From Methanocella_A sp963792125 (lineage in GTDB: Archaea; Halobacteriota; Methanocellia; Methanocellales; Methanocellaceae), in NCBI GenBank assembly GCA_963792125.1, contig CAWBVA010000012.1, forward strand, positions 806,001 through 870,000: 64,000 nt of DNA, read 5' to 3'. The notes beneath the pieces were generated by a model, which made no database searches, was not told the DNA's origin, and worked only from the letters and a program-made list of their open reading frames with translations. Every line of letters begins with the position of its first letter. Position 1 is the first letter of the stretch. A program made the translations under genes and the position numbers. This document shows, piece by piece, positions 8,936-17,554 of the stretch.

Positions 8936-9493
8936 CTATTGCGGGTGCGTCTTCACGTAGTCCTCGATGACCTTCCGGATGTCCTGTACGTTGTCCAGCA
9001 CGGTGATGCTCTTCATCTTCCTGATCTTGTCGACATTCTCCACGTCGACCTCCCGGATATAGAGCGTGAGCTTCTTGCCGCCCGGCAGGATGGTCTCCAG
9101 CTCGCCGGGCTTGTTGTCAGGCGGGAACAGGTAGATGGGCACCCGTGCCTTGGCGCCCTGGGAGACGGCGTTGGTGATCAGCGTGTCCGAGATGCCGCTG
9201 GCGATCTTGGCAGTCGAGTTCGCGGTCACCGGGGCGACAATGAAGAGATCGTAGTGCCCGGTCTGGAGCTTGCCGACCAGGAACGGCGAGTTGGAGTTGA
9301 CTTCCGTGCGGAGCTCGTAGAACTCGTCCTTCAGCTTGTCCCAGAGCTTGTACCATTTCAGCACCATCATCGCGTTTTTCGAGACGTAGATGTCCACTTT
9401 CAGGTCGTACTGCCTCTTGAGCTCGATCATCAGGGCGGCGATCTCCTCGATCTTGTCGCCGCAGCCCGTTATGCCCCATGCGATCTTCACCAT
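8936..9493 (-). CDS. afpA: Archaeoflavoprotein AfpA (DmrB-like flavoprotein)
   Basis: The 185-residue flavoprotein is of the UbiX/Dfp fold. WGITGCGDKIEE at the N-terminus and VAPVTANSTAKIASGISDTL in the middle are characteristic of AfpA, which in Archaeoglobus accepts electrons from ferredoxin and passes them to an iron-sulfur flavoprotein; the related DmrB of Methanosarcina reduces dihydromethanopterin. Its start overlaps the stop of the upstream iron-sulfur flavoprotein gene by one base (TAATG at 9493), the expected partner arrangement. Together they probably form a small electron-transfer chain for oxygen or redox stress. Confidence 0.85.
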   Translation of the reverse strand: MVKIAWGITGCGDKIEEIAALMIELKRQYDLKVDIYVSKNAMMVLKWYKLWDKLKDEFYELRTEVNSNSPFLVGKLQTGHYDLFIVAPVTANSTAKIASGISDTLITNAVSQGAKARVPIYLFPPDNKPGELETILPGGKKLTLYIREVDVENVDKIRKMKSITVLDNVQDIRKVIEDYVKTHPQ

Positions 9494-10092
9494 TACGTAC
9501 TGCTCCTTACCTTTTGCATCATGTCGTAGAACCTTTTCGCCGTCTTCCGCACTGTCCGCAGGCCTTCCTCATCGGCCGCGATGCCATCTTTGCCCTTGTC
9601 GTGGGACCAGAGGCAGCCGCCGAGATTGGCGCCGAACGAGCCGCCGCCCGACGGGTACATCTCGTTGAGGATGTAGAAGTTGTTGATGATCTGCAGCGCG
9701 ATCTCCTGGCCTCCGCTGCGGTCGCCGCCGACGGCAAGGCCCATGCCGACCTTGCCTTTCAGGATGAGCGGGTCCTTCGCCAGGATGGCCCGGCACCGGT
9801 CCATCAGCGTCTTGGTCTGCCCGCTCAGCGTGCCCTGGTAGCAGGGCGTGCCGAAGATGACGCCGTCCGCCCAGAGCATGCCATCGTAGAACTCGGCCAG
9901 CGCGTCCTTGTGTACGCAGCCTTTCTTCTCGCGCATACAGTAGTCGCAGTGGATGCAGAAATTGATGGCCTTGGCCCTGACCGTGAAATATCTCGTCTCG
10001 CACCCTTTCTCCTTGAGAAGGTCGAGCGCGTAGTTCACCGCATAGTCGGTGCCGCCCGCACGCGGGCTGCCGCAGATGCCGAACACTTTCAT
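9493..10092 (-). CDS. Iron-sulfur flavoprotein (Isf family)
   Basis: The 199-residue product has a flavodoxin-like fold (GSPRAGGTDYAVN FMN loop near residues 8-20) with the compact cysteine motif at 46, 49, 52 and 59 (C-x2-C-x2-C-x6-C) that binds a [4Fe-4S] cluster in Isf. FGTPCYQGTLSGQTKTLMDR is the second FMN-contact region. Isf proteins take electrons from ferredoxin and reduce O2 or peroxide in methanogens. It is the first gene of a pair with afpA. Confidence 0.88.
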   Translation of the reverse strand: MKVFGICGSPRAGGTDYAVNYALDLLKEKGCETRYFTVRAKAINFCIHCDYCMREKKGCVHKDALAEFYDGMLWADGVIFGTPCYQGTLSGQTKTLMDRCRAILAKDPLILKGKVGMGLAVGGDRSGGQEIALQIINNFYILNEMYPSGGGSFGANLGGCLWSHDKGKDGIAADEEGLRTVRKTAKRFYDMMQKVRSST

Positions 10093-10182
10093 GAGAACCT
10101 CGCCGGGAAAATTGCGCCGGACTGTTAAAAAGTAGATATGGAAAGCGCGGGCAATAAATCTTGCTACATTATGGGCGTGGTG

Positions 10183-10530
10183 CTACCGTCGCTTCGTCTT
10201 GATGTTGCCATAGGTCCGCACCTGGTTCTGGATTTCCCGTATCCAGCCCATCATGGCACGCTCGTCTTCCCATTTGACGTTGTCCGATTCGAGGGCTTTG
10301 CCGAAGGCTTCCATAGTCTCGGGCACCTTCAGGAACTTTCTCTTCTCGATACACATATCGATGTACAGCGGGTACACATCGTCCGTCAGGCTGTAAAGCT
10401 CCTTGATCGGCTTCATCTTCTCCATGAGCTCGGCCTTTACCGCGGGCCTGTTGCCGTTGGAGAGGCCGCGGATGAGGTATGAAAATACGGTGGCTGCGGT
10501 CTCTTCCTGCTCCAGCTTGTCCATGTCCAT
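10183..10530 (-). CDS. Hypothetical small acidic protein
   Basis: About 115 residues, largely helical and charged, with no motif I recognise. The ORF can be extended to 10569, but GGGTGC lies just before ATG 10530 and a TATA-like TTATTATC is near 10575, so 10530 is preferred. It stands alone between the iron-sulfur flavoprotein and the first McrD paralogue on the same strand. A coiled-coil helical bundle is likely; no function can be offered. Confidence 0.6.
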   Translation of the reverse strand: MDMDKLEQEETAATVFSYLIRGLSNGNRPAVKAELMEKMKPIKELYSLTDDVYPLYIDMCIEKRKFLKVPETMEAFGKALESDNVKWEDERAMMGWIREIQNQVRTYGNIKTKRR

Positions 10531-10665
10531 TTTTATGCACCCTGTGTTAATAGGCCTGATCTGTGGCATCGATAATAATCTTTTTGAAATGCTAAAAGGA
10601 TGAAGCCACGGGCAGGGCTAATGACCCCTGTAAGGCCCGTGGCGTTTGTCTGATCAGCGGCGTTT

Positions 10666-11172
10666 CTATTCGACGTGCTGCTTCGGACCGCAGCATGCGG
10701 GACCGGTCTTTGCCTTGGGATCGGTCAGGCCCAGGCTGATGCTGTCGACCTTGCCGCCTTTCCGCGCGTAGTCGGTGATGGTTTTCTGGGTGCGGATGTA
10801 GACGCCCTCGTACATCTCGAACGGGAAGGGCAGCGTCTTCTCGCCGGCCTCCTTTATCTTCTCGATGGCCGCCATGTCGGTGACCTCGATCCACAGCCTC
10901 CCGATCTGGACGGTCAGCTCGACCATCTCGCCCTTGATGTTCAGGTACTTCTTCTCCGCGACGTTGAACTTGCCGTCCAGCAGATCGTCCGGGTTGTCCC
11001 TGGGCAGGCGGGGGCCGAAGACGACCATCCGGGTAATGCCGTCGATCTCGTTCAGCTCGTTCAGCAGCCTCTGGGCGGTCTCGATATTGAGCACCCGCTG
11101 CGGGAAGAGCTCGATCTGTACCATCTTCTTTTCTTTGCTTATCTGTGATATCGGTTTGTTAAATCTCGACAT
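10666..11172 (-). CDS. McrD-family protein, stand-alone copy 1
   Basis: The product (about 168 residues) matches methyl-coenzyme M reductase operon protein D in its core: QIELFPQRVLNIETAQRLL, GPRLP, and KYLNIKGEMVELTVQIGRLW, then the conserved TxTDYARKG. McrD is not a subunit of the mature reductase and is thought to help its assembly or activation. Here it is away from any mcr genes. The C-terminus ends in a Cys-Cys pair (PACCG). Start 11172 is chosen because GGAG lies 8 bases upstream; a reverse-strand TATA (AAATATATAG, 11238-11247) gives it its own promoter beside the ABC exporter. Confidence 0.85.
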   Translation of the reverse strand: MSRFNKPISQISKEKKMVQIELFPQRVLNIETAQRLLNELNEIDGITRMVVFGPRLPRDNPDDLLDGKFNVAEKKYLNIKGEMVELTVQIGRLWIEVTDMAAIEKIKEAGEKTLPFPFEMYEGVYIRTQKTITDYARKGGKVDSISLGLTDPKAKTGPACCGPKQHVE

Positions 11173-11273
11173 TTTTTCTCCAACTCCATTGTCCCTGAGC
11201 ACACATATCTGGTAACCTTGATATAGCGTCGTCCGGGGCTATATATTTACAGTATGCAGAACGTCGTCAAAGT

Positions 11274-12020
11274 TCATCTTTCTTCCTTTCCCATCAGTAT
11301 GGCCACGCCGATGCTGAACAGCATGACGCAGAGGAAGCAGCAGATGCCCGTATCCACGATGGCGTCCCGGATGCTGCCGCCGAACATTGCGTTCCGCAGG
11401 CCGTCGTTCAGGTAGGTCAGCGGCGAAAAGACCGAGACGAACTGTAAAAAATCGGGCAGTCGCTCGACCGGGAACAGGGAACCGGACAGCAGGATGAGCG
11501 GGATGACGACGACGTAAGTGACGGCGTTGACCGAGTCGGTGTCTTCGAGGAGGTACGCGATGACCATCCCGAGGCAGACGAAGGTGATCGAGCCCACAAC
11601 GAGAACGAGCACGGAAATGATGCTGACCGCCGGCGTTACTCCGAAGACCAGCCAGGTCATGAGCAGGGTGATCATGGCTGAGAGCAGGACGATCAGCATT
11701 CCGGTAGCGGTCCGCGACGCGTTCAGCTCGAAGCCGGTCAGCGGTGTCGTCGCGATCTTCCGGAAGACGCCGTTAGCCCGGTACTTGACCATCGTGCCTG
11801 TCGTCCCGCTGATCGCCGAGAACATGACGGACATGCCGATGATGCCGGGGAGCAGGTAGCGGATCTGGCCGTCGTCATCCTGCCCGCTGAGCAGGAATCC
11901 CAGCGCGATCATGAACAGGACCGGGAAGAGGAACGAGAAGAACATCGCCTGCGGGTTCCGGAAGAACAGCCGCAGGCTGTACCGGGCTTCGGTAAGCAGC
12001 CTGGTGGTGGCCCTGCCCAT
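11274..12020 (-). CDS. ABC-2 type exporter permease
   Basis: The 248-residue product has six hydrophobic segments and the DrrB/NodJ-like motifs of ABC-2 permeases: FRKIATTPLTGFEL after the second helix and a conserved LSGSLFPVERLPDFLQF before the last. It is the membrane half of a drug-, lipid- or polysaccharide-type exporter with the adjacent ATPase, whose stop abuts its start with no gap (12020/12021). It lacks the periplasmic insertion of the larger permease at 14497. The substrate is unknown. Confidence 0.88.
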   Translation of the reverse strand: MGRATTRLLTEARYSLRLFFRNPQAMFFSFLFPVLFMIALGFLLSGQDDDGQIRYLLPGIIGMSVMFSAISGTTGTMVKYRANGVFRKIATTPLTGFELNASRTATGMLIVLLSAMITLLMTWLVFGVTPAVSIISVLVLVVGSITFVCLGMVIAYLLEDTDSVNAVTYVVVIPLILLSGSLFPVERLPDFLQFVSVFSPLTYLNDGLRNAMFGGSIRDAIVDTGICCFLCVMLFSIGVAILMGKEER

Positions 12021-13085
12021 CTACAGGTCCCTCCCGGCCAGCTTTTCCCCTGTCAGGTTCAGGAATACATCGTCGAGTGTCGAGCGTTCCACGTAGACTT
12101 CAGCGCACTCGCACCGGCAAGCCCGGGCCATGGAAATGATCTCGGATATACACCCCAGGCCGTCTCCCTCGGGGAGCTTCACCAGCACGTCGTTGCCCGA
12201 TACCCGGCTGCCAGGGATCGATTTGAGCATCTCGCTTCGGGCATCGGCACTGCATTCCCTGAATACGAGCGTGTTGCCGCCGCCGTACCGGGCGATCAGG
12301 TCGTCCGGCGAGCCTTCGGCGACGATGGAGCCCCGGTGGATGACACATATCCGGTCTGCCAGGTGGTAGGCCTCGTCCATGTAATGGGTCGTGAGAAACA
12401 CGGTCTTGCCGCGGGCTTTCAGGTCCAGGATAATGTCCCAGACGTCCCGTCTCGCCCTGGGGTCCAGCCCGGCGGAGGGCTCGTCCAGGAACACGATCTC
12501 CGGGTCGTTGACCAGCGCGATGGCGATGCCCACCCGTTGTTTCAGGCCGCCGGACAGGTTCTTGAACAGCGCGTTTCGCTTGTCAGTCAGGCCCATCTCG
12601 TCAATCAGCCGGTCGATGTCCATTTGTTTCGCGTACATGCGTGCGAAATAGTCAAGGTTCTCTCGGACGGTCAGGGAGTCGAAGGCATTAAAGGCCTGCG
12701 GCAGTACGCCAATGTTCTCCTTGATGCCCGCGTCGTCCCGGTCGGCGCCCATGAAGGCGTTGCCCAATGCGATGCCGGTCATCACGTCGTTGCCCAGGAT
12801 GCTGATAAAGCCCTTAGTAGGCGGTCTTATCATCTCCAGGATCTCGACGATGGTCGTCTTGCCGGCGCCGTTGGGGCCGAGCAGGGCGAAGACCTCGCCG
12901 GCGTACACGTGGAACGAGACGGCGGCCACGGCCGTGAACCGGCCATAGTTCTTCACGAGGTTCTTCACGCTGATGACCTTCCTGCTCCGCTCCCGGTCGG
13001 TGATGACCGAGCTCAGCACAGCTATGCCTTCGTCCAGCGGGCCTTTTTCAGTCGTACTCATGCCATTTTGCTGCTTTGTATCCAT
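12021..13085 (-). CDS. ABC exporter ATPase (DrrA-like)
   Basis: The 354-residue nucleotide-binding protein has Walker A GPNGAGKT (70-77), signature LSGGLKQR, Walker B VFLDEPSAGLD and the switch His in FLTTHYMDEA. The C-terminal 90 residues form the DUF4162-type tail usual in DrrA/CcmA-like exporters. A 35-residue N-terminal extension is not present in the sister ATPase at 15775, so translation might begin at a later ATG. It pairs with the permease directly downstream. A TATA-like element (13192-13200) and an operator at the predicted transcription start suggest regulated expression. Confidence 0.9.
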   Translation of the reverse strand: MDTKQQNGMSTTEKGPLDEGIAVLSSVITDRERSRKVISVKNLVKNYGRFTAVAAVSFHVYAGEVFALLGPNGAGKTTIVEILEMIRPPTKGFISILGNDVMTGIALGNAFMGADRDDAGIKENIGVLPQAFNAFDSLTVRENLDYFARMYAKQMDIDRLIDEMGLTDKRNALFKNLSGGLKQRVGIAIALVNDPEIVFLDEPSAGLDPRARRDVWDIILDLKARGKTVFLTTHYMDEAYHLADRICVIHRGSIVAEGSPDDLIARYGGGNTLVFRECSADARSEMLKSIPGSRVSGNDVLVKLPEGDGLGCISEIISMARACRCECAEVYVERSTLDDVFLNLTGEKLAGRDL

Positions 13086-13166
13086 AGTAACAGCTCCGTG
13101 TGCTTGTTGCCCCGCTACTGCGAGGCCTGTTACATCCCGGAGGGCCCTCCAGCAATCGCTCTATTT

Positions 13167-13249
13167 CATTTCAACAGGTATTGAAATGCAAGCTATTTAT
13201 AGTTATTCATTTCAAAACTCATTGAAACTGATTTCAACAGTTATTTAAA
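13167..13249. promoter_or_regulatory. Three operators TTTCAA-N6-TTGAAA between exporter 1 and its regulator
   Basis: Sites lie at 13169-13186 (spacer CAGGTA), 13210-13227 (AACTCA) and 13232-13249 (CAGTTA, right half TTTAAA). The first covers the predicted start point for the leftward ABC genes (TATA near 13192-13200); the third covers a rightward TATA-like TTATTTAAA in front of the zinc-ribbon/ArsR gene. The array is thus placed to control both divergent genes. The flanking ArsR-type protein is the natural candidate to bind it. Confidence 0.75.
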
Positions 13250-13293
13250 CAAGCAGTGCCAGAAAATGGCCTGATAACAGCGTAAGCGGGAGC

Positions 13294-14374
13294 GTGTGGA
13301 TAGTGGCAGACCTTGCGGGCCATGAGGTGAAATGTGCCGGGTGTCGGGAATACTTCCGGCCCGATCGGCTGAGGCAGGAAAAGAATGCCTACTATTGCCG
13401 CAGTTGTTACGGGATACTCAAACGCAAGGAAAAGATCTGCCCGGTCTGCCGCAGGGTGCTGACTCCCTACGATGCGGCGACCAAGGACGGCGGGTTCAGC
13501 TATTGTCCCGACTGCTATGACAGGGTTACCGGGCCGAAATGGCCCGGAAAGGCCGCCGGCGAGACCGCAGACGGGAATGCCCACTGTTCGGAATGCGGTA
13601 AATCGCTGGCCCCGGAAGAAGCCCGGGCGCTGTACGCGAACAATTGCTTTTGCATCGCGTGCTACGAGAAATCAGCCCCGTACCTGGACGCGAAACCGTT
13701 CTGGCTACAGCCTGGCGACGCGGTGGCCGCGATGCGCACGGGCCGCGAGGTCCGCTGCGGCAAGTGCAACCGGGACCTCGGGCCGCTGGACGTCAAGGTC
13801 CGTGACGGCAAATCGATCTATTGTGAAAAATGCTACCGGGACGCCCGGGATGCCCCCGAAAACCACCGGTTCTACGTGGCAGAGCGGGCCGGCATGATCA
13901 CCCGGCCGGGCGTGACCGCTGTGAGAGAGGGCGCCGACCTCGTCGAGTGCGCGAACTGCGGCTGGGTCATCACCCGCGACCGGCTCGGGACGCTGGAGCG
14001 GGACGCCCGTGGCAGGTTGCGCTGTGCCCATTGTGGCAAGAAGTTCGAAGCCCCCACGGAGCAAGCCCCCGAGAAGCCGAAGCCCGCGAAGATGGGTACG
14101 GAAGACTTCGCCGATCACGGCACAGCTATTCAAGTGCCTTGGCGACCCCTGCAGAGTCAAGATCATCGAGTCGCTGAGCGAAAAAGAGCTTTGCGTCTTC
14201 GAGTTCGTCGAGCTGACGGGGTCCCAGTACTCCGCCATATCCTACCATCTCAAAATGCTCAAGGAACTCGGCATCGTCTGGTCGTACGAGCGGGGCAACT
14301 TCGTGGTCTACTCGCTCACGGACAAGGGCCAGATCGTCCACGAGTTCATTCGAAAGTCCCAGGAACTGAAGTAA
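13294..14374 (+). CDS. Zinc-ribbon/ArsR winged-helix fusion regulator (one frameshift)
   Basis: The N-terminal 270 residues carry repeated CxxC pairs in LIM-like or treble-clef units (CAGC/CRSC, CPVC/CPDC, CSEC/CIAC, CGKC/CEKC, CANC/CAHC). About 14111-14120 the sense moves to another frame, which codes a canonical ArsR winged helix (LFKCLGDPCRVKIIESL to the end at 14374); dropping one base near 14119 joins them. The product would be a multi-zinc transcription repressor sensing metal, thiol or redox state. GTG at 13294 follows GGGAG. It is divergent from the ABC-2 exporter across the operator array. Confidence 0.7.
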
Positions 14375-14496
14375 AAAAGAAAAAGCGTTTTTGTTTTTGC
14401 TTTTCATCTGCAGCTTATAATTGGAAATAAAGAGACGGGGGACAGAGGTTTATCCTCCGTGCCCTCCGTGTCCTTTGTGCCCTTTGTGTCCAATGC
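14375..14496. repeat. Intergenic stretch with nine-base ACAAAGG-type units
   Basis: Between convergent genes. A run AAAAAGCGTTTTTGTTTTTGC near 14381-14402 can serve as a T-rich terminator for the rightward gene. At 14452-14492 the reverse strand reads GGACACAAAGGGCACAAAGG and continues in the same nine-base rhythm, the unit seen at 44247-44350. Only one arm is present here. Confidence 0.6.
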
Positions 14497-15597
14497 TTAA
14501 TCTTCCTTCCATTTCATGACCAGCACGCCGACCGCGAACAGCACGATGCCGAGCACACTGACGACCGCCAGGTTGAACAGGGCCACGTCGTTGTTGCCGG
14601 TGATCATCGAGCTGCGGAGGCCGTCATTCAGGTACGTCAGCGGCGAGACCTTCGCCAGGTACTGGAGGAACCAGGGCATCTGCTCGATGGGGAAGAACGA
14701 TCCCGACACGAACATCAGCGGGAAGGTGAGAGCGCTGGCCGCGTTGGCCGCAGTCTCCTCGTCCTTGATGAAGCTCGCGATGATCATGCCCAGTCCCGAG
14801 AAGACAGCGCCGCCTGCGATGATCGTGATAATCATCAGCGGGTTGATGCTGGGCGCCACGCCGAAGGCCAGCCAGCCTGCGATCAGTGCGATAGCTGTCG
14901 AGATCATCAGGATGATCGTCATGTGGATGATACGGCCCGCGTTCCAGCCGATTCTCGAGATCGGCGTGGTCGCCAGCTTCCGGAAGACGCCGGTCGCCCG
15001 GTTGTGTGCCATCATGCCCACGGTGCCGTTCACGGCCGACGACATGATGGACATGCCGATGATGCCGGGGAGCAGGAAGGCGAAGTAGCTGACGCTCTGA
15101 GTGGCGACGTCGTGAGTTTCGGCGCCGACCACGGCAACCGCGTTGGCGAGCCTCATGTTGAGCCCGTTGACGACCTCGGAAATGATCGAGATCAGCGCCA
15201 TTGAGGCGGGCTTGGACTTATCGTAGTAGATTTGCAGCTCGGGAGCTGTGGCGTTGCCGCCGGCCATCTTCGCCTGCATTATACCCTGCTCAAAGCCCTT
15301 CGGGATCTCCATGTAGATGCCAATCTTGCCGTCCTTAAGCTGCTGTGCGAGGTCCATGCCCGAGCCGTCCTTGAGCTCGATGACGGTGGTGTTGTTCAGC
15401 GCCTGCAGGATGCCGTGGGAGGTCTGCGAGTTGTCGGAGTCGTTGTAGTACAGCGCGTACGTCCCGGACCCGCCGCCCATCACGAAGCCGAGCAGCAGCA
15501 GGATGACGATGGGGAAGAGCAGCGTCCAGAAGACGGCGCCCTTGTTCCGGTAGAACGACTTCAGGCTGTATTTTACTTCGGTGAACAGCTTGACCAT
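14497..15597 (-). CDS. ABC-2 type exporter permease with large extracytoplasmic domain
   Basis: The 366-residue protein has one N-terminal helix (about 18-40), a roughly 120-residue extracytoplasmic region, then five helices, the YhgE/YadH-like ABC-2 layout. FRKLATTPISRIGWN and VSGSFFPIEQMPWFLQYL match the permease at 11274, so the two exporters are related. The extra domain may bind substrate. The start lies directly after the stop of a 58-residue membrane ORF (15598), itself coupled to the ATPase gene, so three products are probably made from one message under TetR control. Confidence 0.88.
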   Translation of the reverse strand: MVKLFTEVKYSLKSFYRNKGAVFWTLLFPIVILLLLGFVMGGGSGTYALYYNDSDNSQTSHGILQALNNTTVIELKDGSGMDLAQQLKDGKIGIYMEIPKGFEQGIMQAKMAGGNATAPELQIYYDKSKPASMALISIISEVVNGLNMRLANAVAVVGAETHDVATQSVSYFAFLLPGIIGMSIMSSAVNGTVGMMAHNRATGVFRKLATTPISRIGWNAGRIIHMTIILMISTAIALIAGWLAFGVAPSINPLMIITIIAGGAVFSGLGMIIASFIKDEETAANAASALTFPLMFVSGSFFPIEQMPWFLQYLAKVSPLTYLNDGLRSSMITGNNDVALFNLAVVSVLGIVLFAVGVLVMKWKED

Positions 15598-15774
15598 TTA
15601 AACCGCCTCCTTTGCGCGCTTCCTGCAATTCCTGACGCATAGCTCGATGATCGCGACGACGATCAGAGTGCCAGTAATTGCTATCAGCACCGCCGGGGAC
15701 CCGAAGGTCTGGATAAGGCCCTCGTACCCGGATATTATGATACCGGGGATGGCGCTGAGTGTTTCTCCTGTCAT
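15598..15774 (-). CDS. 58-residue single-pass membrane protein within the exporter operon
   Basis: The reverse strand encodes an ORF beginning ATGACAGGAGAAAC at 15774, directly abutting the ATPase stop (15775), and ending at 15598, directly before the permease ATG (15597). The product has one hydrophobic segment (AVLIAITGTLIVVAIIELCV) and a basic tail (RNCRKRAKEAV). The zero-gap spacing on both sides argues that it is translated. It may be a small exporter subunit or stabiliser; there is no equivalent in the sister operon at 11274-13085. Confidence 0.75.
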   Translation of the reverse strand: MTGETLSAIPGIIISGYEGLIQTFGSPAVLIAITGTLIVVAIIELCVRNCRKRAKEAV

Positions 15775-16704
15775 CTAGTTCGCCCCCTGTACAAGTGTCT
15801 CGCCAGTCAGGTTGAGAAATACGTCTTCCAGAGTGGACTTTTTCACGTATATCTCCTTGCAGGCGAGGCCGCCCTCGTTGATGGCCGACACCGCTTTCAT
15901 GATGCTGCCCATGCCGTCGTTCTGGGGCAGGGAGGCCAGCACGTCGCTGCCGGAAGCCCGGCTGTTCGGTATCTCTTTCAGCAGCTGCTCGCGTGCGGCG
16001 TCGCTGCACTCGCGTATGATGAGCGTGTTGCCGCCGCCGTACTGGTTGATCAGGTCTTCGGGCGACCCGTCGGCGATGATCTTGCCCTTGTGAATCACGT
16101 CAATCCTGTCCGCGAGGTAGTATGCCTCGTCCATGTAGTGCGTGGTGAGAAACACGGTCTTACCTTTTGCCTTGAGCGAGCGGATGGCCTCCCACACGTC
16201 ACGGCGGGCCCTCGGGTCCAGCCCGGTGGTGGGCTCGTCGAGGAACACGATCTCCGGGTCGTTGACCAGCGCGATGGCGATGCCCACCCGCTGCTTCAGG
16301 CCGCCGGACAGGTTCTTGAACAGCGTGTCCCGCTTGTCCTTCAGGTCGAACATCTCGATGAGGCTGTCGACGCTGACATGGGTCGGGTACATCTGGCCGA
16401 AGTAGTCGATGTTCTCCCACACGGTCAGCCACTCGAAGGCACAGAAGCTCTGCGGCATCACGCCGATCTTCGTCTTGATCTTCATCTCGTCCTTCCTGAT
16501 GTCGTGCCCCAGGACACTGATCGTCCCGGAGGTGGGCGACTTCAGGCACTCGAGGATTTCCACGGTCGTGGTCTTGCCGGCGCCGTTTGGCCCGAGGAAA
16601 GCGAAAACCTCTCCGCGGCCGATGTTGAACGTGATATCGTTGACTGCCATGAAGTTCCCGTACTTCTTGACGAGGGACTTCACCTCTATGACATTTTCCT
16701 GCAT
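15775..16704 (-). CDS. ABC exporter ATPase (DrrA-like)
   Basis: The 309-residue ATPase has Walker A GPNGAGKT (38-45), LSGGLKQR, VFLDEPTTGLD and TTHYMDEA, with a DUF4162-like C-terminus. It is closely similar to the ATPase at 12021, including long shared stretches, but lacks the N-terminal extension. It is the second gene of a TetR-ATPase-small protein-permease unit; the gap to the TetR gene is 16 bases. Confidence 0.9.
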   Translation of the reverse strand: MQENVIEVKSLVKKYGNFMAVNDITFNIGRGEVFAFLGPNGAGKTTTVEILECLKSPTSGTISVLGHDIRKDEMKIKTKIGVMPQSFCAFEWLTVWENIDYFGQMYPTHVSVDSLIEMFDLKDKRDTLFKNLSGGLKQRVGIAIALVNDPEIVFLDEPTTGLDPRARRDVWEAIRSLKAKGKTVFLTTHYMDEAYYLADRIDVIHKGKIIADGSPEDLINQYGGGNTLIIRECSDAAREQLLKEIPNSRASGSDVLASLPQNDGMGSIMKAVSAINEGGLACKEIYVKKSTLEDVFLNLTGETLVQGAN

Positions 16705-16720
16705 GTTGGTACCTCCCCGA

Positions 16721-17401
16721 TTATTTGGAAAATCTGATTGGAACTGCCGCCCCTTCGCGGCCCTCTATGGCCTGCCCCAGCAGGCTCATTGAATGCTCTA
16801 CGTATTGCCGGTAGCTGAAGCCCCGGCCGGCCAGGTCCGCCTGGAACCCCTGGCCCAGGTTGACGATGTTCTGTGTGGCGGTCATGAGGAAGATGGCGAT
16901 CTCCAGCGGGTCCATGTCCTTCCTGATCGTGCCGTCTTTCATGCCCATCTCAATGGCTTCGCACATAATGCCCGTAATCACATGCATCATATCGTGACAG
17001 GACCGGGCCTCCGGGCAGCAGTCCCAGTCGAACCGGTCCGATCCAGAGTAGATGAACATCCGGTAATGGTCCGGGTGCTTCTGGCTGAACGCGATGAACG
17101 TCTCCCCTATCGCGCGCACCTTGCCGATGCCAGTCTGCTCTTTATCGGTCGCCTCCCGGAACTCGGCCTCCATCAGCCGTACGCCCCGCTGCACGACGGA
17201 GAAGAACAGAGATTCCTTGTTCTTGAAGTACAGGTAGAGTGTGGCCTTGTTCATCTCCACGGCGTCGGCGATGTCATTCATGGACACGTTGTCGTATCCC
17301 CTGGAGAGGAACAGCTTATCGGCGGCGTCGATGATGTAGTCGCGCCTCTGCTCCTTTTCCCGTTCCTTCAGCTCTTTTATCGACACTTTTGCCACCAGCA
17401 T
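16721..17401 (-). CDS. TetR-family repressor of exporter 2
   Basis: The 226-residue regulator has an N-terminal TetR helix-turn-helix (YIIDAADKLFLSRGYDNVSMNDIADAVEMNKATLYLYFKNKESL, about residues 22-65) and a ligand-binding C-terminal domain containing CCPEARSCHD, unusual Cys residues that may matter for sensing. It heads the exporter operon and so probably represses itself and the pump until a toxic compound binds. The DNA-reading region is nearly the same as in the second TetR (22637-23385), matching the shared operator type. ATG 17401 is used; 17386 is a possible alternative. Confidence 0.88.
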   Translation of the reverse strand: MLVAKVSIKELKEREKEQRRDYIIDAADKLFLSRGYDNVSMNDIADAVEMNKATLYLYFKNKESLFFSVVQRGVRLMEAEFREATDKEQTGIGKVRAIGETFIAFSQKHPDHYRMFIYSGSDRFDWDCCPEARSCHDMMHVITGIMCEAIEMGMKDGTIRKDMDPLEIAIFLMTATQNIVNLGQGFQADLAGRGFSYRQYVEHSMSLLGQAIEGREGAAVPIRFSK

Positions 17402-17422
17402 TATAACTGAAATTTACTTTCT

Positions 17423-17488
17423 TAACCTGTCGTTATTTTCATAACCACCGGTTACGAGCGTAACCCATAGTTATTCTATGTATATAAA
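17423..17488. promoter_or_regulatory. Triple phased TetR operator and TATA box of exporter 2
   Basis: Sites of form TAACC-N3-GGTTA occur at 17423-17435 (TGT spacer, right half CGTTA), 17442-17454 (ACC, perfect) and 17461-17473 (CAT, AGTTA), exactly 19 bases apart. On the reverse strand TTTATATA at 17481-17488 is the TATA box; transcription would begin near 17455, inside the array. Bound repressor would block initiation. The rest of 17402-17554 holds nothing else I can name. Confidence 0.78.
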
Positions 17489-17554
17489 GCCTTCGCTAAC
17501 GCATAGCAAGTGCTTAAAAAATCTGGCATGAAAGCCAGGTCGTCCTGTGCCGGC

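Noticed and set aside
12336..13184. 282-codon forward ORF over the ABC ATPase and operator array
   Set aside because: Antisense to the ATPase with its Walker motifs; it runs into the operator region.
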